Source of the DNA: a virus
IMG/VR virus record: IMGVR_UViG_3300042466_000179
Location: 1-29,019 of that record
Strand: one strand, 5' to 3'
Length of the DNA stretch: 29,019 bases
Shown: positions 5,347 through 11,594 of the stretch, one piece after another
How the letters are laid out: every line of letters starts with the position of its first letter
Position numbering within the stretch: position 1 is the stretch's first letter
Notes under the pieces: generated by a model
The model's input: only the letters and a program-made list of their open reading frames with translations
The model's database searches: none
What the model was told of the DNA's origin: nothing
Translations under genes and position numbers: made by a program

Positions 5347-5612
5347 ATCACGCAATCAATTGGACGCTGGCATCTTTAACAGCATTGGTGTTGTCCACGG
5401 CATACCTGCTTGACGGCCCTAGCGATCACCAGGCTGCAATGGATGCGGCAAATGATGCCAAGGCTACGCAAGCAGAACAAAGAGCGCAGGCGAGGTTTGA
5501 ACGTGCTGCACAGGAAATGTGTGGCGATAACGCAGGGTGGACGCAGCTGGAGAACGGCAGTGTCCAATGTTTTACCAAAACGGGTCGGAAGACTCAGAAA
5601 GTGCAATTGTGA
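5343..5612 (+). CDS. Hypothetical membrane-anchored or exported protein
   Basis: An 89-aa protein with an N-terminal hydrophobic segment (residues about 7-23, WTLASLTALVLSTAYLL) acting as signal anchor or signal peptide. An Ala/Gln-rich helix follows, then a C-terminal piece with two cysteines (MCGDNAGWTQLENGSVQCF). Similar proteins with the CGDNA...VQCFTK ending are common in Burkholderiales phages and are uncharacterised. The two Cys could form a disulphide in the periplasm. The start is fixed by an ATGA overlap. Confidence 0.7.
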   Translation: MNHAINWTLASLTALVLSTAYLLDGPSDHQAAMDAANDAKATQAEQRAQARFERAAQEMCGDNAGWTQLENGSVQCFTKTGRKTQKVQL

Positions 5613-5914
5613 TTGATCAACTTAATTCTGGATATGAAAATCCAAGTCCTATTGACCGCCTGGTCACGGAACAAAAAAATCTTATTGACAAGGCTAGACT
5701 GGCCGGCGGTAATCCAGAGATAGCTGATATCTGCGAAAAAACCTTTTTTAATATAGCGTTTTTAGCTAACCGCGCATATCAGGAATTAATACCCGAAGAC
5801 CAACTGTTTTATAAAGAAATGATTGATGCCTATTACAAAGATTTAGAGCATACAGAACTTAAAAACATACAAACAATCATGAACAACCTTATTCACTTTT
5901 GTAAAAAATCATGA
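5609..5914 (+). CDS. Hypothetical protein, GTG start
   Basis: A 101-aa helical protein. The GTG at 5609 overlaps the upstream TGA as GTGA, matching the 4-nt overlaps of the whole operon; the in-frame ATG at 5567 would run inside the previous gene with its SD 14 nt away. Residues ANRAY, then PEDQL about nine residues later, recur in the next gene (ANRAY, PEDRL), so the two look like diverged duplicates. Codon use is more AT-rich than its neighbours. Function unknown. Confidence 0.6.
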   Translation: MIDQLNSGYENPSPIDRLVTEQKNLIDKARLAGGNPEIADICEKTFFNIAFLANRAYQELIPEDQLFYKEMIDAYYKDLEHTELKNIQTIMNNLIHFCKKS

Positions 5915-6105
5915 AAATCGAAGATATCTTGTCTGGAATTACAGACATTGCCAACCGTGCGTATGCAGGTTCACCACCCGAGGACAGGCTGGCGTTTGAG
6001 GTTGGAATGCTGCACAGCAAATTGCGCGAGATGTCTTTTTTGCTTGCGAACGCTACGAAACACATCAAAGAACTTGAAATTGAACTTGCATACGAAAGGA
6101 AATGA
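5911..6105 (+). CDS. Hypothetical protein, paralogue of upstream gene
   Basis: A 64-aa helical protein (MKIEDILSGITDIANRAYAG, then PPEDRLAFEVGMLHSKLRE). It shares the ANRAY...PED-L motif with the gene ending at 5914 and is likely a shortened duplicate of it. The C-terminal half is a probable coiled coil (KHIKELEIELAYERK). The start makes an ATGA overlap. Confidence 0.6.
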   Translation: MKIEDILSGITDIANRAYAGSPPEDRLAFEVGMLHSKLREMSFLLANATKHIKELEIELAYERK

Positions 6106-6106
6106 A

Positions 6107-6295
6107 ATGCAAACAATCACGCTTCACCGAATCACGACCCTGGAATTGACCAAGACAAATGCACTGCCCACCAGCTCTGGCGGGTTGTTTTGGCGGCGCA
6201 AGCTGATCGTCACTGATGAGAAAGGCAACAAGACAGAAATTAACCTGTTTTCTGAAACCAAAGAACCATTGGAAATCAAGGAAATAACACTATGA
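6107..6295 (+). CDS. Hypothetical small protein
   Basis: A 62-aa beta-rich protein (MQTITLHRITTLELTK, then GGLFWRRKLIVTDEKGN). The ATG at 6107 follows GAAAGGA at good spacing; the longer frame extending upstream to 5948 overlaps other genes and lacks an SD. It ends in an ATGA overlap with the ERF gene, suggesting it is made together with the annealing protein. No function recognised. Confidence 0.65.
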   Translation: MQTITLHRITTLELTKTNALPTSSGGLFWRRKLIVTDEKGNKTEINLFSETKEPLEIKEITL

Positions 6296-6840
6296 AACAA
6301 ATAGCCTCTGCTTTGGTGAAAGCACAGAAAGCCTTTGGGCCTGCCCTGAAGACCGCTACGAACCCGCATTTCAAGAGTCGGTACGCTGACTTGGCTGCTT
6401 GCGTTGAAGCGGTCATAGGCGGTTTAAACGATAACGGCATAGCACTCATCCAGCGCAACAGCCTGGACGATGCTGGTGTGACGGTGGAAACCGTGTTTGT
6501 GCATGAGTCTGGTGAAATGCTTGAGTGCGGAAAGCTGCACGTTCCCGCTGCTAAACACGATCCACAGGGCTACGGGTCTGCATTGACGTATGCCAGGCGG
6601 TACAGCTTGATGGCGGCTTGCGGAATCGCACCAGAGGATGACGATGGCAATGCTGGCAGCAAGCCAGTACCCAAGGTGACAGACGCCACGATCAAAGCAC
6701 TGCTGGCAGACATTGCTGATTGCTTTACGCATGAACAACTTAAAGAAGCCTTTTTTAAGGGAATCAAAACTGTTGGTGATGACCAAGCTGCCCGTGATCA
6801 GATTACCAAGGCCAAAGACGCAAGAAAGGCAACACTATGA
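6292..6840 (+). CDS. erf: ERF-family single-strand annealing protein
   Basis: A 182-aa ERF-superfamily recombinase, as in P22 Erf. The core is clear: NPHFKSRYADLAACVEAV at 24-41, a central strand region (IALIQRNSLDD), and the hallmark DPQGYGSALTYARRYSLMA followed by CGIAPEDDDGNA. The protein binds single-stranded DNA as rings and anneals complementary strands. A short C-terminal helical domain follows a polar linker. It overlaps the exonuclease gene by 4 nt; annealing protein plus 5'-3' exonuclease form the usual two-component phage recombinase. The SSB-tip protein lies directly after them. Confidence 0.92.
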   Translation: MKQIASALVKAQKAFGPALKTATNPHFKSRYADLAACVEAVIGGLNDNGIALIQRNSLDDAGVTVETVFVHESGEMLECGKLHVPAAKHDPQGYGSALTYARRYSLMAACGIAPEDDDGNAGSKPVPKVTDATIKALLADIADCFTHEQLKEAFFKGIKTVGDDQAARDQITKAKDARKATL

Positions 6841-7466
6841 GCATCCTGTTTAGAGCCAGCGCCTTGTCAGCAATCATGACCGATGGAAAAGGCAAAGATG
6901 AATTGTCTGTTGGTGCTAAAACCTACGTCACTAAGTTGGCAAAGGAATTTGTCTATGGCTACGACGAACGCATCAGCAGCAAGTACATGGACAAAGGCAT
7001 CCAAGTTGAAGATGAATCCATTGACCTTTACAACGCTGTGCATTTATCCAGTTATGCAAAAAACACTGAACGCCGCAAAAACGAATGGATTACTGGCGAG
7101 GCTGACATTGTGGCGGATGACAGGATTATTGACATTAAATCAAGCTGGTGCATTACAACATTTCCAGTGCTTGCGGAACAAGGTGAAGACAAGGGCTACG
7201 AATGGCAGCTAAGAGCCTATATGTGGTTGTGGGAAAAGCCACGGGCAGACATTGCTTATTGCTTAGTCAACACTCCCGAGGAACTAATTGGTTGGGAAAA
7301 CAAAACGTTTCACAAAGTTGACCACATCAACCGCGAGTTGCGTGTGACGGTTGTGCCATACGTCAGAGACACGGTAATGGAAGACAAGATAAAAACCAAA
7401 GTCGAAGCGGCACGGGTTTATTACGACCAAGTGCTTAAAGAAATCAGCGAACAACACATTTACTAA
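6837..7466 (+). CDS. YqaJ-like phage exonuclease, PD-(D/E)XK
   Basis: A 209-aa nuclease of the lambda-exonuclease/YqaJ fold. Active-site elements: MDKGIQVEDE at 51-60 with Glu58 or Glu60, GEAD at 87-90, DIK at 99-101 and Gln124 within YEWQLRAYMW (the helix that completes the motif). It would degrade one strand of double-stranded DNA to give the single-stranded overhangs used by ERF. It is shorter than lambda Exo (226 aa) but within the YqaJ-like range. It is translationally coupled to erf by ATGA. Confidence 0.85.
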   Translation: MSILFRASALSAIMTDGKGKDELSVGAKTYVTKLAKEFVYGYDERISSKYMDKGIQVEDESIDLYNAVHLSSYAKNTERRKNEWITGEADIVADDRIIDIKSSWCITTFPVLAEQGEDKGYEWQLRAYMWLWEKPRADIAYCLVNTPEELIGWENKTFHKVDHINRELRVTVVPYVRDTVMEDKIKTKVEAARVYYDQVLKEISEQHIY

Positions 7467-7474
7467 GGAAAAAA

Positions 7475-7717
7475 ATGGCAATCTCAAAAGAAATTAGCTG
7501 CGTAGTTGGAACATACACCAATGCTCAAGGCGAAAAGAAAAACCGTTATCAACGTATCGGTAGCATCATTCAAACTCAGCGAGGCGAGATGTTGAAGCTG
7601 GACGTTATCCCATTGAAGGAAGGCGGCTGGGATGGCTGGGCATATCTAAATGACCCAAAGCCAAAAGAACAATATCAAGGCTTGCCAAAAGACAACGAAG
7701 ATGACATACCGTTTTAA
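7475..7717 (+). CDS. Small OB-like protein with SSB-type acidic tip
   Basis: An 80-aa protein. The first ~60 residues form a beta-rich block (ISCVVGTYTNAQGEKKNRYQ, then IIQTQRGEMLKLDVIPL, then W-D-GWAYL) that could be a minimal OB-like fold. It ends in DNEDDIPF, almost the bacterial SSB C-terminal peptide (DDDIPF) through which SSB recruits exonuclease I, RecO, PriA and others. It directly follows erf and the exonuclease, with AAGGA 7 nt before the ATG. It is much shorter than SSB (about 170 aa). It probably binds ssDNA or competes for SSB partners; the tip is seen, the function is inferred. Confidence 0.7.
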   Translation: MAISKEISCVVGTYTNAQGEKKNRYQRIGSIIQTQRGEMLKLDVIPLKEGGWDGWAYLNDPKPKEQYQGLPKDNEDDIPF

Positions 7718-7729
7718 GGAGAAATCCGC

Positions 7730-7963
7730 ATGAGCGACTTCGAAGAAGTTACCAAAAAAGCAACTGACTCGCAAATCAAGCAGGCGATTGCTAAACGCAA
7801 ACACCGCTCTGAGGCAGTGTGGCTTGCTAAATCATTTGAGGAGGCCGAGGCTAACGCAAACCTGTTTGCCAAGGCCCGTATACCAATCGGCACCAAAGAT
7901 CGCAACAGAGACTTATCTAGAGCCTTTGACAGGGCAACAACGGCACGGGGGAATCGGACATGA
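7730..7963 (+). CDS. Hypothetical basic helical protein
   Basis: A 77-aa lysine/arginine/alanine-rich helical protein (IKQAIAKRKHRSEAVWLAKS, then FEEAEANANLFAKARIPIG). A good SD (AAGGAG) precedes the ATG. No family recognised. The basic character would suit nucleic-acid binding, but no fold supports it. Its stop overlaps the next start in an ATGA. Confidence 0.65.
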   Translation: MSDFEEVTKKATDSQIKQAIAKRKHRSEAVWLAKSFEEAEANANLFAKARIPIGTKDRNRDLSRAFDRATTARGNRT

Positions 7964-8142
7964 ACCTTAGTTCTGACGGGGCAGAGATAGACAACGCACG
8001 TAAGCTTCAAGTTTATGGTGATTGGATCAGGTTTGTTGATGGAGAAGGATCAAATGTGAAGATTACACCCGGTGTGATCAAACAGCTAATGATCTTTGCA
8101 CTGGAACATGTAAACGAGTTTGAAGAAGGAGCATGGGAATGA
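7960..8142 (+). CDS. Hypothetical small protein
   Basis: A 60-aa protein with a mixed strand/helix pattern (LQVYGDWIRFVDGEGSNVKI, then VIKQLMIFALEHVNEFEE). No family recognised. ATGA overlaps join it to both neighbours, and its last codons (GAAGGAGCA) supply the SD for the next gene. Confidence 0.6.
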   Translation: MNLSSDGAEIDNARKLQVYGDWIRFVDGEGSNVKITPGVIKQLMIFALEHVNEFEEGAWE

Positions 8143-8420
8143 GTGGCGGACACTTTAACTACAAACAGCACCGTTTGCTTGACATAGCAGATGACATAGG
8201 TAGCGAGATACTGACCAACGACAGCACCGAGAAGGATGAGTGGGGCAACAACATTGGTCGGCACTACAGCCCCGAAACCATCGTTGAATTTGAGAAGGCT
8301 GTAAAGGCACTAAAGCTGGCTTACGTTTATGCACAGCGCATTGACTGGCTGCTGAGTTGCGATGATGGCGAGGATAGTTTCCACAAGCGGTTACAGGCAC
8401 AACTGAAGGAGTTGACATGA
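8139..8420 (+). CDS. MSGGHFNY-family hypothetical protein
   Basis: A 93-aa protein starting MSGGHFNYKQHRLLDIADDI, with YSPETIVEFEKAV and RIDWLLSCDDGEDSFHKRL further on. This small family is widespread in phages and bacterial genomes and has no assigned function. The ATG at 8139 is preferred to the one at 8133: it makes the ATGA overlap and lies 8-9 nt from AGGAG, whereas 8133 is too close. Confidence 0.8.
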   Translation: MSGGHFNYKQHRLLDIADDIGSEILTNDSTEKDEWGNNIGRHYSPETIVEFEKAVKALKLAYVYAQRIDWLLSCDDGEDSFHKRLQAQLKELT

Positions 8421-8632
8421 CAACAAGCACAGGAGGCCCAGCGTTTCCCAATGAGGGCGGTGCAGGTAATCTTTGGAACGACAAAGGCATGACCCTGCGC
8501 GATTACTTTGCTGGCAAAGCGATGGGGGCTCTTTTAGTTGACCCGTCATGGCAGGGCAACACCACCGGGACAGTCGCAGCAATTGCCTACGAAATGGCAA
8601 ATGCCATGCTGAAAGAGAGGGAACAGAAATGA
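8417..8632 (+). CDS. Conserved phage hypothetical (MTLRDYF family)
   Basis: A 71-aa protein. GPAFPNEGG near the start and GMTLRDYFAGKAM in the centre are the hallmark of a common uncharacterised phage early protein, followed by a short helix (AAIAYEMANAMLKEREQK). The start is in ATGA overlap with the MSGGHFNY gene, and the end overlaps the next gene in the same way. Confidence 0.8.
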   Translation: MTTSTGGPAFPNEGGAGNLWNDKGMTLRDYFAGKAMGALLVDPSWQGNTTGTVAAIAYEMANAMLKEREQK

Positions 8633-8874
8633 CAACACAACCAGAAGCCTTATGGTTAGCGCACAGGTTGATTAGCATGGCTGACGATGGCGACATGGGG
8701 CGAAAACCAAACCCCAAATGCAGCAAACGCCAAGCCGCCGCCGAACTGCGCCGACTCCATGCAGTGAATCAGGAACTGCTGGCGGCGTTAAACTGGATCG
8801 GCACTGTAAACGCAATGGACTACGAGTACCAAGCTATTGCCCGAGCAGCAATAACTAAAGGAGAAGCCAAATGA
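8629..8874 (+). CDS. Conserved phage hypothetical, helical
   Basis: An 81-aa helical protein (PEALWLAHRLISMAD, then KRQAAAELRRLHAVNQELL, then YQAIARAAI). The ALxLA...AAAELRRLH...NQELL pattern is a frequent uncharacterised phage protein. The ATG at 8629 is fixed by the ATGA overlap; a longer upstream frame from 8548 is a shadow of the previous gene. Codons near its end (AAAGGAG) act as SD for the next gene. Confidence 0.75.
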   Translation: MTTQPEALWLAHRLISMADDGDMGRKPNPKCSKRQAAAELRRLHAVNQELLAALNWIGTVNAMDYEYQAIARAAITKGEAK

Positions 8875-8990
8875 AAGACGATGAGATTGAAGATTTATTT
8901 GCCTACGGCTGGATTGACACCGCCTTGGCAATTGTCCTCGCGCTGCTGGCGCTGGTGGCGCTGTCCTTTTTTGCGGGGTATTTGATATGA
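8871..8990 (+). CDS. Single-pass membrane micro-protein (39 aa)
   Basis: A 39-aa protein with an acidic N-terminus (MKDDEIEDLFAYGWI) and one transmembrane helix (TALAIVLALLALVALSFFAG, then YLI). AAAGGAG precedes the ATG, and the gene has ATGA overlaps on both sides, so it is almost certainly translated although very short. Possible roles include superinfection exclusion or membrane stress modulation; neither is shown by the sequence. Confidence 0.8.
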   Translation: MKDDEIEDLFAYGWIDTALAIVLALLALVALSFFAGYLI

Positions 8991-9340
8991 GCCGCTTACT
9001 ACACGCTGCCGCCCGTGGAGCGAGGATACAAACTAATGATCGAGGCGGCTGGTTAGATGCTGCGTACATTCCTACCGCAGATTACAAGGGTGACGACTTT
9101 CGCATCCACCCGGATGACGAGCACCTCCAGTACGGCCCGATTAGCACGGCGCTGCGGGATGCTTCCGAAAACGTGCAGCCAAGGATGATGTACACAATAT
9201 CAAATTTTATACTTGTGGGTGCTGTATGTGATTACACAGAAGTTGTTGAAAGAAATGATGGCTGGAACAGCGCCTTGAATATACACCGCAGCCTGTTTCT
9301 TTTATTCTTGGCCGAAGCACTGGCCGATTCTGGTTTATAG
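8987..9340 (+). CDS. Hypothetical early protein
   Basis: A 117-aa protein. The N-terminal part contains DDFRIHPDDEHLQYGPIS, a piece found in many small phage early proteins. The C-terminal half is helical and fairly hydrophobic (HRSLFLLFLAEALADSGL). No function known. The start is fixed by the ATGA overlap with the membrane micro-protein. Confidence 0.7.
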   Translation: MSRLLHAAARGARIQTNDRGGWLDAAYIPTADYKGDDFRIHPDDEHLQYGPISTALRDASENVQPRMMYTISNFILVGAVCDYTEVVERNDGWNSALNIHRSLFLLFLAEALADSGL

Positions 9341-9350
9341 GAGATGTGAT

Positions 9351-9641
9351 ATGGACAAAGAACTACTCGAACTGGCGGCGAAGGCTTGTGGGCTGGAAGA
9401 GGCAAAGATGCGGATTGAGTTTAACCAGTGGAACCCTCTCACCGACGATGGCGATGCGCTGCGGCTGGCGGTGCAGTTGCAAATCATTGTTGGTAGGTAC
9501 GACAACTATGTAAGCGCCGCGCCTTTGCATGACGGTGCAAAAGAAATTGTCATCTGGAGCCACAACGAAAAAGACCCCTACGCAGCCACCCGCCGCGCCA
9601 TTGTCCGCGCAGCAGCAGAAATTGGAAGGAGAATGAAATGA
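9351..9641 (+). CDS. Conserved phage hypothetical (WNPLTDDGDALRLA)
   Basis: A 96-aa protein. WNPLTDDGDALRLAVQLQI at 27-45 and the ending AATRRAIVRAAAEIGRRMK identify a common uncharacterised phage family, similar in outline to the DUF2591/NinX-type proteins. GGAG lies 8 nt before the ATG. It overlaps the next gene in an ATGA. Confidence 0.8.
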   Translation: MDKELLELAAKACGLEEAKMRIEFNQWNPLTDDGDALRLAVQLQIIVGRYDNYVSAAPLHDGAKEIVIWSHNEKDPYAATRRAIVRAAAEIGRRMK

Positions 9642-9868
9642 CAGGATTTAATTCAAAGCGCCAAGCAGCGCAAGCCAAGCTGGACGCTGCTGCCGACACG
9701 CTGTCGATCGTGTACCAGCGAGGGTTTGCCGATGGCAAGAGGTCAGTGCAGCGCAAGCCGCTGACGGATGAGGAGATTCAACAAGTGGTTTTGACAGCAC
9801 ACGGAAATCAAGATTGGACGCTTGTATTTGCCCGAGCCATCGAAGCCGCCCACAACATTAAGGAGTAA
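9638..9868 (+). CDS. Hypothetical protein with shared C-terminal module
   Basis: A 76-aa protein. The N-terminal half is an Ala/Gln-rich helix with YQRGFADGKR. The C-terminal half (KPLTDEEI, then VFARAIEAAHNIKE) is a module found again at the ends of the next two genes. The closing Ile-Lys-Glu codons (ATTAAGGAG) contain the SD for the following gene. The module is familiar at the ends of small phage early proteins; its role is unknown. Confidence 0.7.
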   Translation: MTGFNSKRQAAQAKLDAAADTLSIVYQRGFADGKRSVQRKPLTDEEIQQVVLTAHGNQDWTLVFARAIEAAHNIKE

Positions 9869-9876
9869 CGAAATGA
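9842..9876 (+). repeat. Gene-end repeat, copy 1
   Basis: GAAGCCGCCCACAACATTAA continues into GGAG and the next ATG. The first 23 nt are identical to copy 3 at 10775-10797. It encodes EAAHNIKE and supplies an SD. Confidence 0.85.
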
Positions 9877-10547
9877 GTAACAGAGACGTAATGCAACAGG
9901 CGCTGGAGGCGTTGCCTTGTTGCGGTTACACGGACGCGAGTGCGGTCAAGTGGAATCCGTTTAACGGCGTTGTGCAGTGCCATAAATGCGGGCAGGTTTA
10001 TTCACAAAAGAAACAAACAAATGACAGCCAAACGCTGGAAGCCATATTGTCCGTAGTATGTAGATATTTGCCTCCCGACGGCATCAGCAGGGAGCAGGCC
10101 ATGAGCGAAATTATTGGCTTGGTTGACCCGGGCCCATCACCCCTGCCAGTGCAGCCAGCGTTTTATCAACCGGCTGCAAACGAAGCGGTAGAAATTTTAA
10201 AGTCACTTGGCTACGTGTACGAGCCGACATACACTGGACTTGCGTGGGTAGCTAAAAAGTCAGCACAGCCAGAGCAGGAAGCCGAGCCGATTGGAAAACT
10301 CATACCTTGCCGAGAAGGATGGTTTGCTGACATTGATAACCCGCCGCCAACAGACGGCGTTTACGAAATAATGTCCATCTTTACCCTTCAACCGTTGTCA
10401 TTGCAACGCCAGCCGCTGACAAAAAATCAAAGGCTTGCAGTAAAAACAAGAGCCAATCAAGCAATGATAAGAAACCCAAATCTTGCTTGGAGTGATGCCT
10501 TGGTGTTTGAAACCGAAGCCGCTCACCACATTAAGGAGGGGACATGA
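9873..10547 (+). CDS. Hypothetical protein with zinc ribbon and shared C-terminal module
   Basis: A 224-aa composite protein. It starts MSNRDVMQQALEALPCCGYT, a typical phage early N-terminus, and continues with a likely zinc ribbon (Cys14-Cys15 and CHKCG). The middle is low in motifs (NEAVEILKSLGYVYEPTYTG). The end carries QRQPLT, then VFETEAAHHIKEGT, a diverged copy of the module ending the neighbouring genes. The ATG at 9873 has AAGGAG upstream, supplied by the previous gene's end. The mosaic build suggests assembly by recombination. Confidence 0.65.
   Translation: MSNRDVMQQALEALPCCGYTDASAVKWNPFNGVVQCHKCGQVYSQKKQTNDSQTLEAILSVVCRYLPPDGISREQAMSEIIGLVDPGPSPLPVQPAFYQPAANEAVEILKSLGYVYEPTYTGLAWVAKKSAQPEQEAEPIGKLIPCREGWFADIDNPPPTDGVYEIMSIFTLQPLSLQRQPLTKNQRLAVKTRANQAMIRNPNLAWSDALVFETEAAHHIKEGT
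10515..10547 (+). repeat. Gene-end repeat, copy 2
   Basis: A diverged copy (GAAGCCGCTCACCACATTAA), followed by GGAGGGGACATGA exactly as in copy 3. It encodes EAAHHIKEGT and the next gene's SD and start. Confidence 0.85.
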
Positions 10548-10807
10548 CTAACCTAAGACAAGCCAAGCCGGTGGCGACAACGGCAGCGGATCACGTGAAA
10601 AACGAGTACGGCTACTGCCAGTTTCATACTGCTGTGCCAAATGACACTAAACTTTACACCGCCCCACCCCAGCGCCCGTGGGTAGAACTGACTGCCAGCA
10701 CAATATTGAACCTGATGCCCAGCAGCATCCCCGCCGACCACGATGGCGCATTGATGGAGTTTGCCCGTGCCATTGAAGCCGCCCACAACATTAAGGAGGG
10801 GACATGA
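10544..10807 (+). CDS. Hypothetical protein with shared C-terminal module
   Basis: An 87-aa protein. NDTKLYTAPPQRPWVELTAS in the middle and LMEFARAIEAAHNIKEGT at the end are pieces seen in many small phage early proteins. The end is the best-preserved copy of the module shared with 9638-9868. AAGGAGGGGAC precedes the ATG, and the same sequence precedes the next gene. Function unknown. Confidence 0.7.
   Translation: MTNLRQAKPVATTAADHVKNEYGYCQFHTAVPNDTKLYTAPPQRPWVELTASTILNLMPSSIPADHDGALMEFARAIEAAHNIKEGT
10775..10807 (+). repeat. Gene-end repeat, copy 3
   Basis: It matches copy 1 over its first 23 nt and copy 2 over its last 20 nt (ACATTAAGGAGGGGACATGA), ending at the ATG of the next small gene. 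Confidence 0.85.
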
Positions 10808-10896
10808 GCGATACGATGCTTTTCGGCGTCTTAAAAATGCCTTTTGAAATGGCAATGCGAGACGCAGTTCTGGACGCATTGGGCACCATTGCCTAG
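10804..10896 (+). CDS. 30-aa peptide, MSDTMLFGVLKMP family
   Basis: A 30-aa product starting MSDTMLFGVLKMPFEMAMRD. The N-terminus resembles small phage proteins that begin MSDTM-x-GVL-x-MP. Here the protein stops early, so it may be a short natural member or a truncated one. The SD is AAGGAGG, 7 nt before the ATG and shared with the repeat. ATGA overlap. Confidence 0.6.
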   Translation: MSDTMLFGVLKMPFEMAMRDAVLDALGTIA

Positions 10897-10905
10897 GAAA
10901 CGCCC

Positions 10906-11085
10906 ATGAGAGACAAACGCATCGACAAGGCCAAGCGTGGAGGTGAGCCACTGACCGTGGTCTACTCAATCAAACTGACCCAAAGCCAGCGCATTGCATT
11001 AGCACGTCTGGGACCGCAATGGATGAGGAATCAAATTGAACGATCTACCGAATTTCGCAGCCTGGGATCGCCAGACGCTCGATAA
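10906..11085 (+). CDS. Small protein, possible ribbon-helix-helix
   Basis: A 59-aa basic protein: a Lys/Arg-rich start (MRDKRIDKAKRGG), a strand (PLTVVYSIKLT), then two helices (QSQRIALARL and WMRNQIERSTEF). This strand-helix-helix order fits Arc/CopG-type DNA-binding proteins, but no decisive motif is present. SD-like AGGAAA lies before the ATG. The next gene starts inside it in another frame. Confidence 0.6.
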   Translation: MRDKRIDKAKRGGEPLTVVYSIKLTQSQRIALARLGPQWMRNQIERSTEFRSLGSPDAR

Positions 11086-11206
11086 ATTTGCGCTTGAGGT
11101 TTACCTAAAGTTGCAGCAACAGCAGGACCAGCTTGAGCAGCTGCGAGGCGACCTCAAGGACGCCATCGCTGCGTATCGGATACTTATGCGAATGTCCGAG
11201 TGCTAG
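11036..11206 (+). CDS. Small coiled-coil protein, TTG start
   Basis: A 56-aa protein (NDLPNFAAWDRQTLDKFALE, then a Gln/Leu heptad region ending AAYRILMRMSEC). The heptads suggest a coiled coil. TTG at 11036 has AGGA 6 nt upstream; no ATG occurs early in this frame. It overlaps the preceding gene by 50 nt, and its 3' end overlaps the convergent endolysin gene by 23 nt. It is the last gene of the rightward operon. Confidence 0.6.
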   Translation: MNDLPNFAAWDRQTLDKFALEVYLKLQQQQDQLEQLRGDLKDAIAAYRILMRMSEC

Positions 11207-11594
11207 CCTTGTCAATAATTAGTGCTTGACGCCGGGGCTTGTCGCTAATGCTGATATGCGTCCAAGCGTCATACTCTCTAATGATCTGATCAAACGGCAA
11301 CTTGGCTGAAATGATTGCCCTCACAACGGCGTCAGGAGCCATGCCAGGCACTCGGAAATCAGCAGCCAAGCCTTGCCTATGCTGAGAGGTATCTTTGCTT
11401 CCTACGGCGTCATTGACGGCCTTACTGCGAAAGGCTGAGTTGATCATTATGGGCTTGCCGCCAAGTGCTGATTTGACTGTCTCCAGAAACTCAGCCAGGC
11501 GCTGAAGGTTAGCCAACTCCTGTGCATTTGGCGTGTTGTCCAGACTGCGGTGGTCAGTGTGCGTTAGTTCTGCAAGGCTAAAGTGAGGCGTCAT
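11184..11594 (-). CDS. Endolysin, peptidase M15 family
   Basis: A 136-aa single-domain M15 peptidase (peptidase_M15_3 type) that cleaves peptide cross-links of the cell wall at lysis. Zinc ligands are visible as His72 (SQHRQGLAADF), Asp79 and His113 (WTHISI), with Glu107 as the likely catalytic base and the substrate-binding SAFRS at 53-57. There is no signal peptide, so it needs the holin for release. It is the last gene of the leftward operon. It is coupled by ATGA to the holin and overlaps the convergent early operon's last gene. Confidence 0.92.
   Translation of the reverse strand: MTPHFSLAELTHTDHRSLDNTPNAQELANLQRLAEFLETVKSALGGKPIMINSAFRSKAVNDAVGSKDTSQHRQGLAADFRVPGMAPDAVVRAIISAKLPFDQIIREYDAWTHISISDKPRRQALIIDKASTRTFA

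Noticed and set aside
5537-5608. N-terminal extension of the gene ending at 5914
   Set aside because: It lies inside the previous gene without an SD; GTG at 5609 gives the GTGA overlap typical of this operon.
6424-6786. 120-aa minus-strand ORF opposite erf
   Set aside because: Antisense shadow; erf on the plus strand has unmistakable family motifs.
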